A stretch of DNA of 64,000 nucleotides from Sarcomyxa edulis (taxonomy: Eukaryota > Basidiomycota > Agaricomycetes > Agaricales > Mycenaceae): assembly GCA_009761415.1 (NCBI GenBank), contig QUOL01000018.1, positions 248,001 to 312,000 on the forward strand. The letters run 5' to 3'. The notes below the pieces were generated by a model. That model was given only the letters and a program-made list of their open reading frames with translations, did no database searches and was not told where the DNA came from. The stretch's first letter is position 1; the number at the start of each line of letters is the position of its first letter. Of the stretch, positions 1 to 10,542 are shown one piece after another. The position numbers and the translations under genes are program-made.

Positions 1-1889
1 CTTGCTATTGCTTCCAGTCGGTAACGAACCAGACCATTACCTCTCATTCACACCACAAACCTACACCGCCATCTGGGAGGTTTGTCTCCGTCTCCTATCA
101 CACTAACATCTCCGTGTCTATTGTTCTTCATGCTTACAATTGTCCTCGCACGTAACTTGAACTTACAACAAACCGTGCCACTGACAGCCCTGGGCCAAAA
201 ACCTAACCTCCTCCCTCTCCCTCCCCCTCCCCGATTTCCAAATCGCAGCAACAGCCGAAGATCCTCTATGGCCATACAACACTCCCAGAGCGAGTTCCCA
301 ACTCGATTGCGTCAGCGCGTTGGCGGCTGGTGCGAATGTGGATGGTGTGGTGAAGACTTGTAGTGAGCATACGTATCAGTATAGTGTCAGTCTTTCTTTC
401 CTTTTTTTCTTGATGTTGGTGTTGGGGCTTCACATTCTATTCAATGAACCGTACATAGCTGACTGATAGACTTGTTGATAGGTGTGCGACCCTACGAGAG
501 CAGCTGTAGCGACTCTACCTAATCTTGTAGGTCCCGTCATCTCATCATCCATTATCTTCCCTCATCCCGCAGCAATAACCTGATTTTCTCGAATCTCAGG
601 TCAATCATACCCGCCTAGCACAGTGAGCTCCCCCTTCCCCTTCCCCTTCCCGCTTGCACTCCACCCTAAGTACTCCACCCTGATACACAAAATCCCAGAT
701 ACCTAGACCTCTGGCAACCCCGTATCGACTCCGTCCGAACCCAACTAGGTCCTGATTCGTTCGTTATAGGTAAGTAGCTCGTATTTTTGTGTATGTATAA
801 CTATTGACGAAATCACGTATTTCTATTGACGAAATCACAATTCTTTGACACTGGCAACTGGCAGGCGAATACAACTCGGTATCATGCAGCGGTAAAGATG
901 GTGTTAGTAATACCTTCGGACAGGCTTTGTGGCTTGTAAGTCCAAGTTCCTTCCCTCCACCTACCCCTCGATCTATGTCTATGTCTTTGTGGTCTGATTC
1001 TTCGTTCGTCCGTCCGTTCATTCGTAGCTCGATACGACACTCTACGCTGCTTCGATCAATGTTTCGAGGTATCTATGCTACCCATTCATTCGTCCCGACA
1101 CTACTTAACGCGACTCCACCCGTAGACTATACATCCACCAAGGCGGCCCCCTAGCTCTCCAAAGTGCCGTCCAATTGAACCACGGAGGTCTTTCATTCTA
1201 CAACCTCTGGTGCGTTTTTTTCCGTTAGATTTCATACCGTTTACTTACTTATCCTCACCATGATACACAGGTACCCAATCCAAAACCAAAACGGCGATAT
1301 CCAAGTCTTCCCATCATACTCCGCCTACCTCTTCGTAGCCGAAGCTGTCTCTCCCCCCGTCTCACCCCCGCACTCAAACACACATACCCTCCGCATAGCG
1401 AACATATACCCCGGCCGACAACCCAACGGATCCACCATCACCACCGCAGGTGGGGATACCTCCATGGGTCAACTAGTCGTTTACGGGTTCTGGGAAGACT
1501 CGGACTCGGATAGCGGGACGACTCGAAGCCCGGAGTCGGACTTCCCATCGAGATTAGCTCTCCTCAACCTCGAGTTATTCAATTCAACACAAGAGGGGGT
1601 GGAGAGACCTGTGGTTTCGTTTGATGTTTCCGCTTTCATTCCTCCACCCCCACCTCCAACTCCTCATTCAAACAACACCAGCACCAGTATCCCACAACGC
1701 AAAGTGAGAGTACGAAGACTGCAAGCCCCCGGCGCAGAAATCACTTCAGGATCCCAGACGACGTGGGCCGGACAGGTGTTTAGTGCTGAGACGATGGGGG
1801 TAGCTGGGGGGGAGGTCGTGGAGGAGACTGTGGTGGGAGGTGTGGTTGATGTGGAGGCTTCGGGGGCGGCGTTGGTTTTTTTGAAGTGA
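1..1889 (+). CDS. GH79 beta-glucuronidase-like hydrolase, 3' part
   Basis: Partial at the left edge and split by several short introns. The first visible exon (from about position 2) reads LLLPVGNEPDHYLSFTP; the GNEPD segment is the acid/base region of glycoside hydrolase family 79. A later exon near 865-935 reads GEYNSVSCSGKDGVSNTFG, which matches the nucleophile region (Glu in GEYNS). The last exon (about 1270-1889) ends in a beta-rich C-terminal domain with VRRLQAPGAE and TWAGQVF, typical of the GH79 C-terminal domain. Family members are secreted and cleave glucuronides or related sugars; the substrate here cannot be read from sequence. The signal peptide would lie outside the window. The stop is TGA at 1887. 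It converges on ARP3. I am confident in the family but not in every splice site. Confidence 0.82.
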
Positions 1890-2381
1890 GTGATATGATG
1901 GTGTGAGGTTGATGATGATGGGAGCGCGGTTGGTACTAGTACCAGTACTAGTAATGGGGATGTGAGTGACTGAGTACATGGACTTTCACTTTCGATTGAA
2001 AGTGGCGTCAAAGATCATTCATGCCATTGATATTCACGCTATTCATTCACGAGAGACATGAAAGTGGCCTCAGATCGTTTAGGCCATCACACACTCACTC
2101 AAGACAACCTAACAAGTCAAAACTGAAAAGTCAAAAAGTCAAAAAGTATCCATATCCATCGTTTTCATTATGAGTCAATCGTCATCGTTATCGCAAGTGC
2201 AAGTGCAAGTGATTTATCGCTGTCAGTCTACGAATTCCCTTTCTCCATTCGCTTTCTCCCCACTCTTCACCCCACTCCATTCCAGTTCTTCACCCCAACT
2301 CTATTCCCCATTCACTCTATCCTTTCGTTTCTTTCCTGAGGTATACAACCCGTCTCCACAACCGACGACCCGAATCACATA
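1890..2381. other. intergenic gap between convergent genes
   Basis: This is 3' flank shared by the GH79 gene and ARP3. It holds AAAAGTC-type short repeats near 2115-2150 and a short open frame at 2170-2385 with no recognisable similarity. I see no gene. Confidence 0.6.
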
Positions 2382-4902
2382 TTAGGTCGCACTCCCGAAT
2401 ATCTGATACCTTCTACAGATACTAGGACCAATCTCGTCGTATTGCGCTTTGGTGTGGCAGGAGGTGTAGAATTCGGGCTGTTTGCGTGCGAGGAGGGGTG
2501 TTGGGTGTTGGTGCATTTATTCAGTTATTAGTTAGAGAATAAGAGGCGAGCGAGAATGAGAAAAAGGAAGTTGAGAATTTGAGAAGCGATTAGAGATGAG
2601 ATAAGATGAAGAGAGAGAGTAGAAAGGAACGTACGAGAGAAGCAAGTAGCGATCCACCGAACCATACCGCGTACCGTTGGCGTTTATGAGATATGACGTC
2701 CACTTCGACGCCGGATGACTGGTGCACCAAGGTATAAAATATTCGTTAGCGGATGTTCATTCACAGTGTTATGATAACAATAAGAAAGGACGATAACGAC
2801 AAAGGTAAGGATAAGTTGAAGACCCCGAGGTGGGGAAGATGATCAAGGAGGAAATGAAACCAAGCCGTCGAAACCACCAACGCACCTTCAAAACACTCCC
2901 ACTAGCCAACACACTCGCATCCAACCTCCGATCCACGAGTTGCTTAAGATCACGTTTAAGACGTTGTCCGAAATGCTGGAACATGGTTGAGCCGCCTGAG
3001 AGGACTATGTTCTGTGTGGTGCGAGGAAGGGTGGGGGGGGGAGAGGGGGTGGTTAGTTTGGGTTTTGGTTGTTAGAGGCATATGAAGAGATGGGAGGGAG
3101 AGAGAGAGAGAGGGAGAGGGAGAATTATGGAGAGAGGGAGAAGGTGAAGGTGAGAGAGAAAGGGAGAGAATCCCAGAGAAAGAGATCCATAGACACTCCC
3201 ACACACCACACCACCACGCAACCACCACCACCACACCCCACCCACCACCCACACCCACCACACCAACCACCCACACCCCCCCACAACCCCCCCCACCCCC
3301 CCCCCCACACACCCAACCACCCACCCACCCAAACGCAATCAATCACGCACCTTATACAACCCCCTCCTAACATCAATCGGCGACTGCTGAATCACATCAT
3401 CCACAATCTCAGGCAACGGCGTCAGGAAATCCGAAGAGTAGATCTCCGGGTTGAAGAAGATCTCGGGCGCGAGGAAACGTTCGTAGCCGACGTCGACGGC
3501 GTATTTCTGGCAAAGAGGGGAGGGGGGGAAAGGGAAGTTAGTGAGGGAGTTTAAAATGTGAGAGAGGGGAGACGGGGCGAGATGAAAGAGACGATGGGAT
3601 GGGATGCGAGACGAGAAGAGAAGATGCGACGCGACGCGACACGACGCGCCCGCTCGCTCGAATCGAATTGAAGTAATTCGACTCGCGCTCGCTCGACACG
3701 ACACGATCGCTCGCTCTATGAGCTCGCTACCCGCTCGCACAGCTCGTCATCGCGCTCGCTCTATGCCCTCGCCGCCTCGCAGCCTCGCAAAACTCGGCCG
3801 CCGCCCGCATCCCTCTACGCGCTCGCAAGCCGCTCGCATCGCTCGCCAGCCTCGCGCCTCGCAAAACTCGGCCGCCGCTCGCACGACTCGCTGCTCACCC
3901 TTCCTGTAACGCTATACTCCCCCTCGAACCTCTCAAAATACTTATACGGCTCCGCATCATACTTCCTAAACTCCTTGACAATATCCTGACAAACATAACT
4001 ATACCCCTCCTTCACCTTCCCCGCAATCTTCAACTGTTCCTCCGGCGGAACACTCACCATCTCCCCCCTCTCCCTCATCAAATTCAACACAAACTGCGAT
4101 ATATCCCTGCCAGCGATGGGAATGTGTTTGATGGCGCTACCGATGACGTACCCCTCGGCACAGGGGATAACGTGTGTGACGCCGTCGCCTGAGTCGATGA
4201 CGGTGCCTGTGAGGGTTCGGTCGGTGACTCTGTTTGAGGACCAGGAGGCGGCGAGGGCGAGGACGGCTTGGACGGCGATGTAGAGGCCTTTGATGTTGAA
4301 GGATTCGAAGAAGATTTCGGCGGTTTGTTCGCGGTTTTCGGGGGGGTTGAGGGGGGGTTCGGTCTGTCGCCCAGTCGTTAGTAGGTATAAATAATAGGAA
4401 GTAATGTGGTGCTCACGAGCAGAAAATAATGATCCTCCGGCTCAGCCCTCAAATACTTAAAAATCGTCTGTTCCCAATACCTCTCCATATGATCCCAATT
4501 ATCGATCATCCCATGACGAATAGGGTAATGCACGCCGTATCCGGGGGTCTTGGCGTTTGCTAGGGCTTCGTCGCCGATGTAGAAGTCGAGGTCTTCGATG
4601 CCGCGTTTGGAGGCGAGGTGGCCGGGTTTGGAGGGGATGGTGGGGCCGTTGCGGGTGGGTTGGGAGGAGGCGCCGCCGCGGGTTGCTATTGCTGTTGGGA
4701 AGACGCTGCGAGGTGCATAGAGTTAGCTTGGTAGGATACGATGGGTGGGATGGATACGTACAATGAAGGATCAGAGTTACCAGCGAAACTAGCAAGACGA
4801 GGACTGGGTCAGTTGATGCCACGTGGTCTAGCTAGAGTGCACTCACCCGACTTTAGAGTAGCCTGTCCCGTTGTCACAGATAATCGGTGCTAGCATAGAC
4901 AT
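2382..4902 (-). CDS. ARP3: actin-related protein 3 (Arp2/3 complex)
   Basis: Arp3 is one of the two actin-like subunits of the Arp2/3 complex, which nucleates branched actin at cortical patches and drives endocytosis. The first exon (4902-4847) encodes [19 protein letters not shown], the nucleotide-binding loop. Later exons carry [11 protein letters not shown], the long middle exon with [15 protein letters not shown] and [16 protein letters not shown], then [60 protein letters not shown] and [19 protein letters not shown]. The final exon ends [18 protein letters not shown] with TAA at 2382. All expected blocks are present in order, so the gene looks complete. Two introns are unusually long for this window: 3507-3898 (392 bp) and 3012-3350 (339 bp), both low-complexity. 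The gene is head-to-head with ASA1 across about 220 bp, suggesting a shared promoter region. Confidence 0.95.
3012..3350 (-). repeat. low-complexity ARP3 intron (purine and CA-rich)
   Basis: This 339 bp ARP3 intron (donor GTGCGT, acceptor CACACAG on the minus strand) is made of a GAGAGA-rich stretch (about 3090-3185, plus strand) followed by CCACCACACC-type repeats (about 3195-3330). Several open frames run through it in both directions, but their peptides are repeats of the same few residues and I treat them as artefacts. Confidence 0.8.
3507..3898 (-). repeat. low-complexity ARP3 intron (CGCTCGC-rich)
   Basis: This 392 bp intron joins the exon ending SVTGR to the exon starting KYAVDV. Its middle (about 3600-3890) is an irregular array of GCTCGC, CTCGCA and CGACACGA words with strong strand asymmetry, quite unlike the exons around it. 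Confidence 0.8.
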
Positions 4903-5122
4903 CCTGCCCAGCTTCTAGGGTTGCTGTTGGTGGTGGTGGTGGTGATGACGGACTGCGCGTAGACTCGCTTTGTTTGTCTTTGTTGTAATCACACGCTGTC
5001 GGCATCGGCCCGCTACTTTTAACTTTCAACGTTAACCTTACACCGTCACGTACGCGTTCGAGTCACGGTCATCTAACTAAGTAAGTTCGTAGATAGTACC
5101 CCGGCTGTAAGTAGCTAGGGGC
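4903..5122. promoter_or_regulatory. divergent promoter region ARP3 / ASA1
   Basis: About 220 bp separates the two start codons and must hold both upstream regions. No clear TATA box is visible. A CGTCACGTACGCG palindrome-rich stretch lies near 5045-5058. The promoter role is inferred from the arrangement only. Confidence 0.4.
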
Positions 5123-7218
5123 ATGGACATCCCACCACCCAGCCCAACACACATCCTCCGCTCACACTCCACCCCACTCACCACACTCTCCATCTCACAC
5201 GACAACGAACGAATATACTCCGGTGATTCATCCGGTCTCGTCGTCGTCACATCCACTCGATCCCTGCGTGCACTCGCTTCGTGGAGGGCACACGCAGATG
5301 GGGTGTTGGGCGTGCAGGAGTGCGGCGGTCGCGTGATTACGTACGTCCCGCCCTCCTTCCCTTCCTGTTCATCATGACGCTGATGGTATGGTGGGTGTGC
5401 AGCCACGGCCGAGACAACAAACTCCACCTATGGACTCGTGTTTCCATAGACGACCACGCATCTCACATCGGCGGCTCAGCCTCCGTACCAGGGTTACCCA
5501 CCCCAACACTATGTCACTCCATGGACGTCAACGCTCTGAATTATTGTCGGTTCTCCCTCATGCCCACAGGCGAATCGGGTGATGAGGCGTTGATATGTAT
5601 TCCGAATCTCGTGGAGTCGTCGCTGGTATGTACGTTCACCGTTCGTTTTTTATTGAGAGACGCGTAGTAACTCTGGGGTTGTTTGGATGGATGAAGGCGG
5701 ATATTTGGTCTTTGCCTGATTGTCAACGGATACACGCTGCTATAGGGAAGGCAGATACACGAGCCTCTTCTTCTGATGGTAGAATCGCTTCTTCCACAAA
5801 TACCGGTACGCTTCATGTTCAAATTCTCTCAAGCTACCGCTGACTGCACCACACCGCACGTATGTAGGCATCATCATGTCCATGCACCTCTTCACGTTCC
5901 CTCAATCTCAAGCTGAAAATACCAGCAAAGAACTACGTCTCCTCTGCGCATACGAAAACGGGGGAGTCATTCTTCGAAAATTCAACCCCACGCCTGTCCC
6001 CGTCCCCGCACCAACATCAACATCAACATCAACGTCATCGACATCAGAATCAACACCTGAAAAGACGCCAGGAAAGACGCCAACGCCAGGAAAGTCGCAA
6101 ACGAAGACATCACCGACAGCGAAGAACACCTCAGTGGAAGGAATAGGATGGGATGTCATCTGGAGTGTCAAGGTTCATGTTGAGTCTAGTACGTTTTCCT
6201 TCAATTCACGTTCTGGTTCATCCCCGTCCTCTTTTATCACTGTCCTCATGCACTCTACTCTATACCATGAACCAACCACTCACTCACTTCACTTTCCGGT
6301 ACGCCACTCACCAACTCACACCCTACCCATCCAGTCATGGCAATGTCCGTATCCAAAGACAACACCTTCGCTCTGACGGTCTCCGCAGACCACCTCATCG
6401 GGCGGTATGATTTGACGGTCGGTACACTCTCCTTCTCTCTCCCATTTCTCGTTTTTTGATCTCACTTCTCACCTTTCCCATCTCCCCCCTCCCCAACTCC
6501 CATCCCATATATTCTATTCATCGTATTCTTACTCATACTCATTGTATCACTAATTCCCCACAACAAAGGACGCATCCGCCTCGGGGTGCACACCCCACTC
6601 CTACCGCACGAAACACCCAGGGAACGGCTCTATCGCAATACGGGATGATGGAAGGGTATGTGCCGTTGGGGGGTGGGATGGGAGGTGAGTTTTTTTTTGG
6701 ACTGTTGTGCGGTCGGTTGGGTGTTTGCTATTCTGGGCTTCCCTACTCTTTCATCTACCCATTTGACCGTTAACTACTAAACTATCTTTCCCACTCCCTC
6801 CGTCCCACATTCACCCTCCTTCTTTCACTACCAACTAACTAACCCTCCCCCACCCCACCTCAGAATCCGACTATACGCAACACGAACGATGAAACCACTC
6901 GGAACACTTCGATATCATAAGAGTGGATGTCAGGGGGTTGTGTTCGCTAGGTCCCTTCCAGTCTCACTGTCATCCACATCTACATCCAGTAGACCCTCTA
7001 CGTTCGACGCGTCTGCACGGGAAGACGAAGATGAGGAGGATGGCGACGGGGACGAGGGGATGAGTAAACACGAAAACGAAGGGGAAGGGGAAGGGGAAGA
7101 AGACGATGAGGAACTGACCAAAGAAGAAAAAGAACAACGCAGTCGATGGCTCGTTAGCGCCGGTAAAGATGGGAGGGTGGCTGTTTGGGTTTTGAAAGAT
7201 TTCGAAAGAGCTTCATAG
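5123..7218 (+). CDS. ASA1: ASTRA-associated protein 1, WD40 repeat
   Basis: The protein starts MDIPPPSPTHILRSHSTPLT, a first WD40 blade, and continues SGDSSGLVVV, WRAHADGVLGV and THGRDNKLHLW across an intron at about 5342. The THGRDNKLHLW block and the following NALNYCRF are characteristic of the Asa1/GNB1L family. Later exons give GGVILRKF, VSKDNTFALTVSADHLIGRYDL, SIAIRDDGRVCAVGGWDGRIRLYAT and a last blade WLVSAGKDGRVAVWVL before TAG at 7216. In yeast, Asa1 belongs to the ASTRA complex that helps assemble PIKK kinases. Ser/Thr/Pro-rich (about 6000-6130) and acidic (about 7015-7135) insertions interrupt blades. At least six introns are needed. The family call is firm; exact splice sites are not all settled. 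Confidence 0.85.
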
Positions 7219-7730
7219 CATGCACGGGTAGATAAGAAATGGATTTTGGAGAGATGCTTAGCCATGTATGATTGGGATGTTCAGTATATACTATATGATT
7301 GTTTTTTCTTGGTTGGTCAAGATCAGCAGCCATAAGAGACCTTCCGTGTTAACGTTGACACACTTCCAGAACACGCCACACCATAGCACAAGATAAAACG
7401 AAACGAAAACGAAACGAATGATTTATTTGTCAGAAGAATATGAATATTAGTGGTACATACACGGCCGAGCTATTTATAAGTAGGCTGGTGCGTTGATCAA
7501 TCAGTGATACTGGATATGGATATGGATAGAAAACACGATTTGGGTTTGGGTTTGAGTCTGGTGTTGGGTTTGGGTTTGAGATGAACGAATGTGAGAATAG
7601 TGGGGTGAGAGGTGAACGGATGAGTATAGTGGGTTCACAACTGACAAATCGAGGATGCGTTGATGTGATATCCGACTCGATGAGGGAAGGTAGATACGCA
7701 CCATGAGAAGGGAGAGGGAAGAGAGAGGCA
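7219..7730. other. intergenic gap between convergent genes
   Basis: This is 3' flank of ASA1 and BSD2. Imperfect GGGTTTGGGTTTGAG repeats occur near 7540-7585; they do not form a telomeric array. I see no gene. Confidence 0.55.
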
Positions 7731-7786
7731 CGGAGGGACGGAGGGACGGAGGGACGGAGGGACGGAGGGACGGAGGGACGGAGGGA
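7731..7786. repeat. 8-bp minisatellite, seven perfect copies
   Basis: The unit CGGAGGGA is repeated seven times without change and followed by a partial eighth unit. It lies 14 bp beyond the stop codon of the BSD2-like gene, inside its likely 3' UTR. Confidence 0.95.
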
Positions 7787-7800
7787 CGGAGGAGAAAAAC

Positions 7801-9318
7801 CTACAAAATCCCCGCATTCCTCAAACTCCGCTCCAACCTCGCTTCCTCCAGCAGCTCCTGAGCAGGTATAACAATCACATTCCCATGCTCATCAGTCCGT
7901 ATCCTGCTCTCTTCATCGTCCAACATCCTCCTCTCTCTCCTCTCTTCCTCCTCTTCCCCATCCCCATCACCACCATCACCACCACCATTGCTCCCAATCC
8001 CCATCCCCATCCCCATACCGATACCGATGCCAAAGACACTAGCGAGGTTCCGCCGAATAGCGATATCACGCTCGATAGCTTCGGGTGTGATTTCGGAGGG
8101 GGAGGATGAGGAGCGGATGGATCGTTCCCAGCGTTTGACGCGCCAGAATCCGGCGATGGAGGAGAGGAGGAGGAACCAGCCTGTGCACGGACGAGCATTC
8201 AGAAAGGTGGCTAAATAGAGATTTGAGGGGAATACAAAGGAGGAAGAGAGACTCACCTAATGTCATGAGTAGGAACGAAAGCCATTCTTTAGAAGTAATC
8301 GAGCCGACTGGCGAATTATCCTCCGCCTCCGCCACCCCCGTCCACCCATCCACATCCCCATCCACCCCACCCCCCTCCGCCCCCGTCCCCGTCTCACCCC
8401 CACCCCCACCCCCAACAAGCATAGTCCTCGAATAAAACCCATACTGAATCAACGTAAGCCCAAGCCCAGCCCTCGACCCAAACTTCGCCGCATGCGACGT
8501 ATGCAAAAGGTACGTCAGCACAAAACCGACGAATTGGAAGAAGAACGAGATGAAGAGGTTGACGCCGAAAATGAGGAGGGAGCCGGTGGGGAGGTCGTCG
8601 ATGATCATGGAGGAGGAGGGGTCTGTGCTGGAGGGGGCGTGGACGGTCGTTTCCCAGTAGGGCGGGACGGCGTCTAGTTGGGCGTCGGCGTAGGTCTATG
8701 TACGTGGGAGGGTGTTAGTGGGATACTTGGTATTGGGGGAGAGAGGGAGGGAGGACTCACTGGAGGTGGTTCTTTCTGATTATCCTCAGGTACCAACCGA
8801 ACATCCCCGTCTTCAGTCTGCACCACCCGCGATAGTGTCGGTTTTGCCATCACATTAGCGAATACACCATCATTCTCAGACCCTCCACCCCTCCTACTCG
8901 TCCCGGTCGTTGGCACTCTAACATAATGAGTCGGTAGAATAGCACCGACAGCCCGTCGGAAGAACGAAGGTTGTGACCGTGAAGTAGGGATGGACACGAG
9001 CACGGGAGAGGTAGGAAGCCGACCGTTGGAGTTCCCGTAGTTATTAGGTAGAGCGGTTGATGAGGGGGGAGGGGGTGATCCAGGGGGTGGGTAGTCGTAG
9101 TCGTATTCTCGCTCAAAGTCGTACGTTCCAGGGATCGGGTTTGAATTTGGTATATCCCCTCTGGTAGAATGGTATGTTGATGTGAGGGGTGTAGACTCGT
9201 GTGTATCCTCTCCGTCTTCGTTGTCACTATCGGATTCGGACTCAAACGCCTCGTTGAGTTCGCGATCGGCGTCCGGCGCTGATGGTGGATTTGGGATTGG
9301 TGCGTAGCCTGCAGGCAT
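7801..9318 (-). CDS. BSD2: BSD2/NDFIP-like membrane adaptor
   Basis: The three exons are 9318-8761, 8695-8257 and 8180-7801, giving 458 residues with phases that close exactly. The N-terminus MPAGYAPIPNP, the block DGVFANVMAKP and the block VPPYWETTVHAP are signatures of the Bsd2 family (yeast Bsd2, animal NDFIP). These multi-pass proteins recruit Rsp5/NEDD4 ubiquitin ligases and send metal transporters and misfolded membrane proteins to the vacuole. Hydrophobic segments are seen at GSLLIFGVNLFISFFFQFVG, at the GLGLTLIQYGFYS region and at EWLSFLLMTLGWFLLLSS, consistent with three membrane spans. Low-complexity Gly- and Glu-rich insertions lie between spans 2 and 3 and in the C-terminal tail. 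I chose the ATG at 9318 because MPAGYAPIPNP matches the family start; an in-frame ATG at 9402 is also open. Confidence 0.9.
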
Positions 9319-10542
9319 TACTTGGTGTATATATGTATAGAGAAGAGAGAGGGTGTGTCTTGTGTGTTGTGTTGGGGATATTTTAGTTTTTGAGAGGTTC
9401 AAAGTCAGGCTGAGAGCATGGACTTGAAGTTTGAAGTTTGAAGTGAGGAGATGGAGGTATGATGATCAAGGGGGAAAGAGGGGGTACTGCGGTGTTGGAA
9501 GTGACAGTCACGAATCAATTTAGTGCTTAGCGCTCAAAGTTCAAAGTTCAAACGTTCAAGATTCACACGAATGGTGTCAGGAACAGTACATATGCAATTC
9601 AGATAGATGTATACGAAGTGTAGACTGGAGAGAAACAGGTCTCGGTACACAAGCTAGGGGGTATATTCTCGAGTGGCGAATACAATGATGTCAAATCAGC
9701 TTCAACTTCGATGAGCAGCATGTATCTCATCAACAGCTGGTGATGGAGATAGAAACAACCTTCCAGCGTTGGTTCTGACGTCGTGAAAGACTTTCGTGCA
9801 TATTCGTTGATACAAAGTCATTGAAAAGCTCTGCGCACCACGTATATGACCATCATGAGAATCAGCCTGTTCCATATTTAACAGACATAACGTCGTTAAT
9901 TTATCGCTGAAGAAGTTAACGGGACCGACGGTCGATTTTGCTGGGAAGATACCTCGGATGGAGGGAAACATGTTATAACGATGATCAGAGTCACGGTCCA
10001 TTGAAGAGTCAAGATAGAAGCATATGGTTGCGATGCTGTGGGCTCTTGAGGTCTGGATAGGTGTCATTCAAATGATAAGAATAACGGAAACATAAAGTCG
10101 CAATGAGATGGAACTTGGTCGCAGTGAGGAGTTGAGTTGGAGAGAATTGAGATTCTCATGTGTCTGCCGCGCAAGCCGTGTAGGCTCCGATACGTCTCCG
10201 ACATACTCCGCTTGTCTCCGACAAATGCCCGTCTCAACATCCCGCGGCTTGAACGCGTCGACCTCAGAGCTGCAGGAACTCTCTTCAAACGTCGTTCAAA
10301 TCCATCTCACTAATCCCTAGGATCAACTTCCGGAATCCGGAAGTCATCCGTGAACCCTCAAAGTGTCTCCCATGGCTTGTCGCATACGTGTGCCACGGCA
10401 GCTGTAAATACCCATTCGGTATGCTCGGTCTCGTCGGATCTCGCAAGACTCCAAGTATATAACACTTGTCATTGATCTATCAAGCCTCCAAGAACTTCTC
10501 GCCCGCTCTCTGTCTCCCCTGATATCCTGGAAGTCTTGAGAA
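9319..10542. other. intergenic region, BSD2 promoter side to P450
   Basis: No recognisable gene. Two minus-strand open frames (9702-10067 and 10064-10288) have no familiar motif. TTGAAGTTTGAAGTTTGAAG near 9424-9444 and TTCAAAGTTCAAACGTTCAA near 9540-9560 are partly complementary and could form a weak hairpin. The last 90 bp is the P450 core promoter. Confidence 0.5.
10456..10462 (+). promoter_or_regulatory. TATA box of the P450 gene
   Basis: TATATAA lies 81 bp upstream of the P450 start codon, a usual TATA-to-ATG distance for fungal genes. Confidence 0.5.

Noticed and set aside
2956..3554. Open frames rich in Gly/Trp/Val or His/Pro on both strands
   Set aside because: They translate simple repeats inside an ARP3 intron and its flanking exons; they have no start context or motif.
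7540..7590. Telomere-like GGGTTT repeats
   Set aside because: Irregular and interrupted, not TTAGGG arrays; lies between two normal genes.
9702..10288. Two overlapping minus-strand open frames as a gene upstream of the P450
   Set aside because: No motif and no clear splice joining them. They may be chance frames.
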